Shown: piece by piece, positions 58,243 to 64,000 of the stretch | How positions within the stretch are numbered: the stretch's first letter is position 1 | How the letters are laid out: each line of letters begins with the position of its first letter | NCBI GenBank assembly: GCA_020635035.1 | Contig: JACKAO010000003.1 | Coordinates: forward strand, 437,442 to 501,441 | DNA: 64,000 nt | Direction of reading: 5' to 3' | Origin: Calditrichia bacterium | Lineage (GTDB): Bacteria; Calditrichota; Calditrichia; Calditrichales; J004 | Program-made: the position numbers and the translations under genes | Notes under the pieces: generated by a model | What the model was told of the DNA's origin: nothing | What the model saw: only the letters and a program-made list of their open reading frames with translations | Databases searched by the model: none

Positions 58243-58638
58243 ATGATTTATCTGAATAAGAAAAAATATATCATCATTTTCAGCATAATGCTTTTATCCG
58301 TTTCGGCTTTTGCGCAAACGGTATCCTTCAGCAGCCTGCAATGTGAAGAAACACAATGCTGCTCGATGAAGGAAATGGCCTGTTGTAAAAAAGAAATGCC
58401 TGCTGAGAAAAAATGTGGCTGCCCTGAGATGGACCAGATGCAGAACCATAAAACACAATCGGATGAAGCCGTTCCGGCAGATAATCCAAATGTTAAGCTT
58501 GTTTACTTTATTTCACAGCCCATTTCAGATTTATCTGTTGAAACAGAGCAAATAAATCCTTCAGAATATTTTAATATAAAAAGATCTGATCTGACAGACA
58601 CCAAAATATACAAAACGATTCACTCCTTCCTTATTTGA
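58243..58638 (+). CDS. Cys/Met-rich periplasmic protein of the metal-efflux locus
   Basis: 131 residues with signal peptide (IIIFSIMLLSVSAFAQ). A metal-binding-like cluster (QCEETQCCSMKEMACCKKEM, then KCGCPEMDQM) holds eight Cys and several Met within about 40 residues. The rest is polar. It resembles small CC-motif proteins found beside Cu/heavy-metal genes in Bacteroidota; family assignment uncertain. Lies before the cus-like operon on the same strand, so a metal chaperone or sensor role is plausible (Cu or Ag by composition). Weak ribosome-binding site. Confidence 0.65.
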   Translation: MIYLNKKKYIIIFSIMLLSVSAFAQTVSFSSLQCEETQCCSMKEMACCKKEMPAEKKCGCPEMDQMQNHKTQSDEAVPADNPNVKLVYFISQPISDLSVETEQINPSEYFNIKRSDLTDTKIYKTIHSFLI

Positions 58639-58645
58639 TTTCCTG

Positions 58646-58672
58646 CAAGGGATAACTACGCCCTTTTTTATC
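58646..58672 (+). terminator. Weak terminator after the Cys-rich gene
   Basis: AAGGG and CCCTT arms (5 bp) with a 9-base loop, followed by TTTT, 10 bases after the stop. The short stem makes it weak; transcription may partly continue into the efflux genes. Confidence 0.4.
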
Positions 58673-58801
58673 ATATTTTAAATTCTATTCATGCTGTAAG
58701 CTCTTTTTTTGAGAGCATTGTTTTAAAATTCACGTTATTAAAACGATATAAATTCTTTAAGAGAGTTAATCAAATAAGAAATACCATTTATCTTTTAAAT
58801 A

Positions 58802-58836
58802 GGAACAACTCCTTAATCCCTTTTATTAAGGGAAAT
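58802..58836 (+). repeat. Palindromic interspersed repeat, copy 1
   Basis: GGAACAACTCCTTAATCCCT begins the copy, followed by AAGGGA, giving a hairpin of TCCCTT (58817-58822) and AAGGGA (58828-58833). It is the same sequence type as the copy at 62091-62125 (GGAACAACCCCCTAACCCCC) and, inverted, at 62034-62066. Confidence 0.6.
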
Positions 58837-58912
58837 AGCGTGAGTCAAAATTCTTCAGACTCTTATATCAAACTCAATTATCAAATAATTCTCCTATGAT
58901 GGAGTTGTAAGA

Positions 58913-60148
58913 ATGAGAAGATTAGTCAGTATAACAGTCCTGCTTTTTATACAAATTGCTTTCGGGCAGGATGCTCGTCTGCAGCAATTTATTGACGACG
59001 CATTAACGGCAAACCGGCAGCTTGAAGCCGCCAAACAGAATGCCAGGGCTCAAACATTTCTCCCGGACAGGGAAAGCGCATTACCGGACCCGGTTTTAGG
59101 CTACACCCAATGGATTCAGCCGGTGGAAACACGCGTGGGGCCGCAATTTAATGTCATCAGCCTGTCGCAAAAAATACCTTTTCCCGGAAAGCTGGGTACA
59201 AAAGAAGAAATATTTAAAACAGCGGCCGAAGAAGCAGACCTGCAGTATCAAAGCAAGCGTCTTGACCTGGTTCTGAATATTAAAAACAGCTGGTATGATT
59301 TATACCTGGTCGATAAATCGCTGGAGATATATCATGAATATTATGATCTGCTAAAAGATTTTGTTGATGCAGCGGCCGTTAAATATGCCACGGGTGAAGG
59401 TATCCAGGCCGCGGTACTGAAAGCCCAGGTTGAGCACGCCTCCATCCAGGCGCGCATAAAAGAATTAAACCGTCGCCGTTCCAACCTGCAGTCGGCATTA
59501 AACCGACTGAGAAATGAGCAGGGTAATATTGCCCCGCTAACTGCCATAGATTCAAGTGGATTTGCTGTGAACCTTCAGGATGCACAAGCGCAGGCTTTGG
59601 CGGATCGTCCGGAAGTTGCTGCTATCCAATCGCGTAAACAAAGAATTGGCTTGGAAAATGAACTGGCCGGAAAAAATTACTGGCCGGATTTTACTTTGCA
59701 GGCCACCTACATCAGCGTTGAAGATAAAAATTCAATGGCTGCAGATGCCGGCAAGGATGCCTGGTCCTTAATGGTTGGATTAAATATTCCCTTATGGCAG
59801 GCGCCGCGTAATGCCGAACAAGAGCGAACTATTGCCGCGCAAAATGCAGAAGAAGCTCGTTTGCAGGATCTGAAGATTCAAATACAGGAAAACATCAATG
59901 ATCTTATATTTCGCCAGAAGTCAACACACGAGACAATCGAGCTGTATAAAAACGAACTGCTGCCCCAGGCGGAAAACAGTTTAGCCTCTGCTTTAGCGGC
60001 CTACCGGGCAGGACGTATCGGGTTCCTGGAATTGCTCGATGCCGAACGCATGCTATTGCAGCTGCGCCTGAGTTTTATCAATGAGCAGGTGAATTATCAA
60101 AAAACAGTTGCCGCGCTTGAACGGGCGGTGGGTAAGAGATATGAGTAA
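58913..60148 (+). CDS. cusC: TolC-family outer-membrane protein of the metal efflux pump
   Basis: 411 residues; signal peptide LVSITVLLFIQIAFGQ. The coil-rich two-repeat TolC layout is visible: LQQFIDDALTANRQLEAAKQNARA, PDPVLGYTQW, SLSQKIPFPGKLGTKEE, then LADRPEVAAIQSRKQRIGLENELAGKNYWPDFTLQATY and the closing SALAAYRAGRIGFLELLDAERMLL. This CusC-like subgroup carries the PFPGK motif. With the adaptor and permease downstream it forms a tripartite Cu/Ag or Zn/Co/Cd efflux pump. GGAG ribosome-binding site before the ATG. Confidence 0.9.
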   Translation: MRRLVSITVLLFIQIAFGQDARLQQFIDDALTANRQLEAAKQNARAQTFLPDRESALPDPVLGYTQWIQPVETRVGPQFNVISLSQKIPFPGKLGTKEEIFKTAAEEADLQYQSKRLDLVLNIKNSWYDLYLVDKSLEIYHEYYDLLKDFVDAAAVKYATGEGIQAAVLKAQVEHASIQARIKELNRRRSNLQSALNRLRNEQGNIAPLTAIDSSGFAVNLQDAQAQALADRPEVAAIQSRKQRIGLENELAGKNYWPDFTLQATYISVEDKNSMAADAGKDAWSLMVGLNIPLWQAPRNAEQERTIAAQNAEEARLQDLKIQIQENINDLIFRQKSTHETIELYKNELLPQAENSLASALAAYRAGRIGFLELLDAERMLLQLRLSFINEQVNYQKTVAALERAVGKRYE

Positions 60149-60157
60149 GCGGAACTG

Positions 60158-60246
60158 AGATCGCCATGTCGTCCGTCAGCTGACGACTCCTCGCGATGAC
60201 ATATAGTACGTCATAGCGAGTCACGATTCTCCGGGACGTTGCAATC
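60158..60246. repeat. Composite palindromic repeat upstream of cusB
   Basis: Contains the 12-bp palindrome CGTCAGCTGACG (60174-60185) and an inverted pair TCGCGATGAC (60191-60200) / GTCATAGCGA (60210-60219) with 9 of 10 pairs. The flanks GAGATCGCC and GTTGCAATCCC resemble the widespread GTCATTGCGAG...GCAATC intergenic repeat seen in many bacterial genomes. Probably a degenerate copy. Confidence 0.6.
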
Positions 60247-60269
60247 CCTTAAAAAATCGTAATATCAAA

Positions 60270-60289
60270 TTCCCCTCCCAAGAGGGGAA
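60270..60289. repeat. Palindromic repeat core upstream of cusB
   Basis: TTCCCCTC (60270-60277) and GAGGGGAA (60282-60289) form an 8-bp stem with a 4-base loop, immediately before the cusB Shine-Dalgarno (AAAGGAAAA). It has the same palindrome core as the repeats at 58802, 62034 and 62091. It could influence cusB translation. Confidence 0.55.
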
Positions 60290-60303
60290 CTAAAGGAAAA
60301 GTC

Positions 60304-61989
60304 ATGAAAAAGAACATAATTTTAATTTTAGCAGGCGTACTGATCGGTGCCGGTGCATTTTACATTTTCAGCCCCGACAACAGTTCCGGTACTGCTCAGA
60401 CAAGTCAATCGGAGCAGCTTTATACCTGCGGTATGCATCCCAGCGTAATACAAAATGAGCCGGGTAATTGCCCTATCTGTGGTATGAAGTTGACTCCGCT
60501 GAAGGATAATAAAAAGCCAACATCCGGAGAGCGGAAAATACTGTACTGGCAGGCGCCTATGGATCCAACCGAGATTTATGATAAACCGGGGAAGTCAAAG
60601 ATGGGCATGGACCTGGTTCCCGTTTATGAAGATGAAGCCGGCGGCGGTGCAGGGGGCATTCATATCGATGGCCGTGTTGAGCAAAACATGAACCTGCAAC
60701 TGGCCGAAGTAACACGGCGCAATATTGAACGCAGTATCCGCGCCTATGGCCGGGTAACTGTTGCCGAAGACTACGAATATACGGTGACCACAAAAATAAA
60801 AGGCTGGATTGAAAAGCTCTATTTTAATACAACAGGTCAGTATGTCAAAAAAGGCCAGCCGTTGCTGGAAATTTACTCGCCGGAGCTGGTTGCTACCCAG
60901 GAAGAATTTTTACTGGCCTGGAAAAATCTGCAGAATATGAAAAAAACCAGCGGGGTGGCTTATGATAACGCCAATTCTCTGTACACATCGGCTAAACGCA
61001 GACTCGAGTTGTGGGATATCCCGGAATCGGAAATACAGCGCCTGCAGAAAACCGGGGAAGTGAAACGGACGACTTTGCTGCGTTCTCCCGTAAATGGTTA
61101 CATGATCCATAAAGCTGTGGTTGAAGGGGATGAAGTGGGTACAAATCTGCCGCACCTGTTTTTGATCGCCGATCTTTCAAAAGTCTGGGTGGAGGCAACC
61201 GTCTATGAAAGCGAACTGCCTTTCCTGAAACTGGGCCAGAAAGCGCATCTTAAACTGGACTTTTTACAAAATCGTAATTTTGACGGCACAGTTGATTTTA
61301 TTTATCCCTACCTGGATCCCAAAACGCGATCGGCCAATGTGCGCATCAAGTTTGATAATGTTAATCTTGTTCTCAAACCGGATATGCATGCTACGGTTAA
61401 TATAACATCAGAAGTTGCCAATAATGTGCCGGCCATTCCGGCTTCGGCTGTTATCCGCACCGGCGTCCGCAATATTGTTTTTGTTGAAACATCACCCGGG
61501 TATTTTAACGGTCGCGATGTTAAGCTGGGTGCCGAATCGGATGATGGTTTTGTAGAAATCGTAGGCGGGTTGCTGCAAGGGGAGAAAGTCGTCACATCCG
61601 GACAATTCCTGCTGGATTCGGAAAGCCAGACCCGTGAAGCCATTGCCAAGTTGAGATCTGCAAAACAAAGCGAACAGCAGGCGGATTCCGCGAAAATGAA
61701 GATGAAAATGCCTGACCAGGAAAAGCATACATCCAATCTTGAACTGCATACGCATGATACATCTATCAAACTGGATTCGACAAAATTGTATACCTGTGTT
61801 ATGCATCCTGATTTTGTGACCAGCGACCCGGATACGCGTTGTCCGTTCTGTGAAATGAAGCTGAGCAGTCTGGATTCGCTGGATACCGGCCAGACATTTT
61901 ACACCTGTCCGATGCATCCGCAGTATCTCACAACGGAAAGTTTTGACCGCTGTCCCATTTGTGAAATGAAACTGGTGAAGAAGGAATAA
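60304..61989 (+). CDS. cusB: CusB-like RND adaptor with heavy-metal-binding domains at both ends
   Basis: 561 residues. N-terminal membrane segment (IILILAGVLIGAGAFYIF). A heavy-metal-binding domain at 40-66 has YTCGMHPSVIQ and CPICGMKLTPL; a second, degenerate one lies at 80-108 (YWQAPMDP, SKMGMDLVPVYE). The adaptor core (about 120-455) shows AYGRVTVAEDYEYTVTTKIKGWIEKLY and RSPVNGYMIHKAVVEGDEVG. The C-terminus adds two more metal domains (495-524: YTCVMHP, CPFCEMKL; 533-558: YTCPMHP, CPICEMKL). It captures metal in the periplasm and hands it to CusA. Most CusB proteins have one such domain, so four is unusual. Confidence 0.92.
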   Translation: MKKNIILILAGVLIGAGAFYIFSPDNSSGTAQTSQSEQLYTCGMHPSVIQNEPGNCPICGMKLTPLKDNKKPTSGERKILYWQAPMDPTEIYDKPGKSKMGMDLVPVYEDEAGGGAGGIHIDGRVEQNMNLQLAEVTRRNIERSIRAYGRVTVAEDYEYTVTTKIKGWIEKLYFNTTGQYVKKGQPLLEIYSPELVATQEEFLLAWKNLQNMKKTSGVAYDNANSLYTSAKRRLELWDIPESEIQRLQKTGEVKRTTLLRSPVNGYMIHKAVVEGDEVGTNLPHLFLIADLSKVWVEATVYESELPFLKLGQKAHLKLDFLQNRNFDGTVDFIYPYLDPKTRSANVRIKFDNVNLVLKPDMHATVNITSEVANNVPAIPASAVIRTGVRNIVFVETSPGYFNGRDVKLGAESDDGFVEIVGGLLQGEKVVTSGQFLLDSESQTREAIAKLRSAKQSEQQADSAKMKMKMPDQEKHTSNLELHTHDTSIKLDSTKLYTCVMHPDFVTSDPDTRCPFCEMKLSSLDSLDTGQTFYTCPMHPQYLTTESFDRCPICEMKLVKKE

Positions 61990-62033
61990 AAGTTAAGAGA
62001 TTTATCAGATGCTTAGAATTGGCAAAGAACCGT

Positions 62034-62066
62034 TTCCCCTTAATAAAGGGGAGTAAGGGGTTGTTC
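62034..62066 (-). repeat. Palindromic interspersed repeat, copy 2 (inverted)
   Basis: TCCCCTT (62035-62041) / AAGGGGA (62046-62052) stem, then GGGGTTGTTC (62057-62066). The last 10 bases are the exact reverse complement of GAACAACCCC at 62092-62101, so copies 2 and 3 face each other across 25 bases. Confidence 0.65.
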
Positions 62067-62090
62067 TTTGTGCGACTTGCATAGATTTTT

Positions 62091-62125
62091 GGAACAACCC
62101 CCTAACCCCCTTTTCCAAGGGGGAA
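62091..62125 (+). repeat. Palindromic interspersed repeat, copy 3
   Basis: GGAACAACCCCCTAACCCCC followed by TTTTCC and AAGGGGG; stem CCCCCTT (62106-62112) / AAGGGGG (62117-62123). It pairs with copy 2 to form a larger potential cruciform between cusB and cusA. Confidence 0.65.
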
Positions 62126-62182
62126 TCAGTCTAATGACTTAGTAGGAGATGAAGAATCTTATTGTAGAATTGATAACATCTT

Positions 62183-62206
62183 CATCCTGAGCGGAGACGA
62201 AGGATG
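62183..62206. repeat. CATCCTGAGCG-AGGATG repeat
   Basis: CATCCT (62183-62188) and AGGATG (62201-62206) flank GAGCGGAGACGA. The CCTGAGCGnAGnCGAAGG type is a widespread intergenic repeat in many bacteria. TTTTTTG follows, so it could act as a weak terminator before cusA. Confidence 0.55.
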
Positions 62207-62243
62207 TTTTTTGAAAAAATGATAAATAAACACGAGAAAAAAA

Positions 62244-64000
62244 ATGCTAGAAAAAATAATTGAAGGATCCGTTAAAAACCGGCTTTTAGTCATGCTGGCA
62301 GCAATAGCACTGGTCATTGCCGGTATATACGCCATCAAAAATACAGCCGTCGATGCCATACCGGACCTGAGCGATGTACAGGTGATTGTTTACAGCGAGT
62401 ATCCGGGGCAGGGACCCAATGTTGTGGAAGACCAGGTGACGTATCCGCTGACAACGGCCATGCTTTCGGTGCCGTATGCCAAAGATGTGCGCGGCTATTC
62501 CTTTTTTGGCTTTTCGCTGGTCTACATCATCTTTGAAGATGGCACAGATTTATACTGGGCACGCAGCCGGGTACTGGAATATCTGAATTATGCGGCTAAT
62601 CGCCTGCCGCAGAATGTTACGCCGCAGCTTGGTCCCGACGCCACCGGTGTTGGCTGGGTGTATGAATATGTTTTAAACGGCGGCGATAAATATGATCTGC
62701 AGCAACTGCGTTCCATCCAGGACTGGTACCTGCGCTATGAACTGGCTTCGGTACCCGGGGTATCTGAAGTGGCGTCCGTTGGTGGATTTGTAAAGCAATA
62801 CCAGGTGGAAGTAGATCCGCTGAAACTGCAGGCTTATAATCTGCCCATTGGCAAAATCCGTGAAGCCATCAAACGCAGTAACAATGACGTTGGCGGGCGA
62901 TTGATTGAAATGGGCGAAACGGAGTTTATGGTACGCGGTCTGGGCTATATAAAATCGGTGAAAGACCTTGAAAATGTACCGGTAGGGATGGGCGCGAATA
63001 ACGCTCCGATCATGTTAAGTGATATTGCCACGATTCACCTGGGACCAGAACTGCGCCGTGGCGTAGTGGACTGGAACGGCGAAGGAGAGACAGTGGGCGG
63101 AGTTGTTGTGATGCGTTTTGGTGAAAACGCGCTCGAGGTCATTGACCGGGTAAAACACAAACTTGCTGAACTTGAGACAGGGCTTCCCGAAGGTGTCACC
63201 ATTCAACCGGCTTATGACCGCTCTAACCTGATTAAGAGGGCCATCGATAATTTGTCACAAAAACTTATCGAAGAAAGCCTCGTGGTGGCGCTGGTGATTA
63301 TTGCATTTCTGCTGCATTTCCGCAGTTCATTGGTTGCGATTATCGTTTTACCGCTTGGTGTACTGGCCTCATTCGTGATTATGCGATTGCAAGGCTTGAA
63401 CGCCAACATCATGTCATTAGGCGGTATTGCCATTGCTATCGGGGCCATGGTGGACGCGGTGATTGTGATGATCGAAAATGCTCATAAACACCTGGAAGGA
63501 CAATCGGATGTCAAAGGGGAACAGCGCTGGAAAATAATCCTGCAGGCCTCCAAAGAAGTCGGTCCGTCGTTGTTCTATTCACTTTTGATAATAACTTTGT
63601 CATTTATCCCAGTTTTTACACTGGAGCAGCAGGAAGGGCGTCTGTTCAAACCGCTGGCTTTTACCAAGACCTATGCCATGGCGGCTTCGGCAATCCTGGC
63701 CATAACCATCGTCCCCGTATTGATGGGATATTTTATTCGCGGCAAAATTCATCCCGAAGAGAAGCATCCTTTAAGCCGTATCCTTATCCGAATGTATCGC
63801 CCGATAATCGACACGGTTTTGCGCTTTAAGAAAACAACCATCGGGATTGCTCTGGCTATTCTGGTTATTTCGATATACCCGTCGATGCGGCTTGGCTCCG
63901 AATTTATGCCGCCATTAAACGAAGGTGATTTGCTGTATATGCCGACAACTTTGCCGGGAATTTCGATAACCAAGGCCAAGGAATTACTGCAGCAGACGGA
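62244..64000 (+). CDS. cusA: CusA/CzcA heavy-metal RND permease, 3' end missing
   Basis: 585 codons are visible, from ATG 62244 with no stop before the window end. The full family length is about 1,030-1,070 residues. Visible: MLEKIIEGSVKNRLLVML, VDAIPDLSDVQVIVYSEYPGQGPNVVEDQVTYPL, GVGWVYEYVLN, the heavy-metal-RND TM4 signature GAMVDAVIVMIENAHKHLE and SEFMPPLNEGDLLYMPTT. It exports Cu/Ag or divalent metals using proton-motive force, with the CusB-like adaptor and CusC-like channel just upstream. Separated from cusB by a 254-bp repeat-filled gap, which is unusual for this operon type. Poor ribosome-binding site (CGAGAAAAAAA). Confidence 0.95.
   Translation, partial: MLEKIIEGSVKNRLLVMLAAIALVIAGIYAIKNTAVDAIPDLSDVQVIVYSEYPGQGPNVVEDQVTYPLTTAMLSVPYAKDVRGYSFFGFSLVYIIFEDGTDLYWARSRVLEYLNYAANRLPQNVTPQLGPDATGVGWVYEYVLNGGDKYDLQQLRSIQDWYLRYELASVPGVSEVASVGGFVKQYQVEVDPLKLQAYNLPIGKIREAIKRSNNDVGGRLIEMGETEFMVRGLGYIKSVKDLENVPVGMGANNAPIMLSDIATIHLGPELRRGVVDWNGEGETVGGVVVMRFGENALEVIDRVKHKLAELETGLPEGVTIQPAYDRSNLIKRAIDNLSQKLIEESLVVALVIIAFLLHFRSSLVAIIVLPLGVLASFVIMRLQGLNANIMSLGGIAIAIGAMVDAVIVMIENAHKHLEGQSDVKGEQRWKIILQASKEVGPSLFYSLLIITLSFIPVFTLEQQEGRLFKPLAFTKTYAMAASAILAITIVPVLMGYFIRGKIHPEEKHPLSRILIRMYRPIIDTVLRFKKTTIGIALAILVISIYPSMRLGSEFMPPLNEGDLLYMPTTLPGISITKAKELLQQT

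Noticed and set aside
61308..61769. 153-codon minus-strand ORF
   Set aside because: Antisense within cusB, no Shine-Dalgarno or domain pattern.
58802..62206. CRISPR array or insertion sequence in the cus locus
   Set aside because: Repeats are few, irregularly spaced, palindromic and of several types; no spacers of constant length and no transposase frame.

Overview
The window is AT-rich bacterial chromosome with tightly packed genes on both strands. I see no rRNA, tRNA, CRISPR array, phage or insertion sequence. The likely source is a Gram-negative member of the Fibrobacteres-Chlorobi-Bacteroidetes side of the tree, most like Calditrichaeota or Ignavibacteria. Reasons: a secreted hydrolase ends in a type IX secretion sorting domain with the NYPNPFNP motif; there are many outer-membrane barrels and lipoproteins; and there are DUF6913-, DUF5777- and tail-fibre-like families typical of that group. 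The taxonomic call is inference.

Layout. 1-4.4 kb: end of a PEGA-repeat membrane protein (open at the left edge), rarA, a DUF6913-like protein and a secreted endonuclease/exonuclease/phosphatase-fold protein. 4.4-7.3 kb: larC, larE and larB for nickel-pincer cofactor synthesis, without larA. 7.3-16 kb: an Ig-repeat lipoprotein, exonuclease III, a split AtuA pair, two secreted proteins and a GH30 glycosidase. 16-22.4 kb: an unknown helical protein, methylglyoxal synthase, an outer-membrane barrel behind a sigma-54-type promoter, a short NfeD protein and a SWIM-SNF2 helicase. 22.5-29.8 kb: a YciB/IspZ-like membrane domain fused to a NUDIX hydrolase, then a TolC/adaptor/RND efflux operon. 30-34 kb: an SdiA-regulated-like lipoprotein, a GT39-type glycosyltransferase, GtrA and a three-gene coiled-coil/helical cassette. 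34-38.6 kb: a TonB-type outer-membrane receptor with a two-component system on the minus strand.

38.6-46 kb holds what looks like a local regulon. Three transcription units each begin with the same promoter architecture: CTTCAT-N5-(C/A)TTCAT-N10-TATNNT. This is the direct-repeat layout of PhoB/OmpR-type activator sites placed 10 bp upstream of a -10 box. The units encode (i) a 32-residue membrane peptide plus a response regulator and histidine kinase, (ii) a 36-residue basic peptide plus a P-type H+-ATPase and a HEAT-repeat protein, and (iii) a DegP/HtrA protease. The two small ORFs have strong ribosome-binding sites. I read this as an autoregulated envelope or proton-homeostasis stress circuit.

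46-52.2 kb is a minus-strand operon led by a 1,695-residue protein that joins an SLC12-type cation-chloride cotransporter to a long coiled coil and a C-terminal P-loop ATPase. It is followed by a MscS-type channel and a stand-alone Lrp/AsnC ligand-binding (RAM) domain, a plausible ion or osmotic control module. 52.4-57.5 kb: a CPXCG protein, an EamA transporter, a SpoIIE phosphatase, an atypical crotonase and a cytochrome/YceI/DUF5777 operon. 57.5-64 kb: a heavy-metal (cus-like) efflux locus running off the right edge; its intergenic gaps are filled with palindromic repeats. Two shared regulatory motifs (CTTCAT repeats; TTAGATTTTATACA), the small ORFs and the fusion proteins are the points most worth following up.
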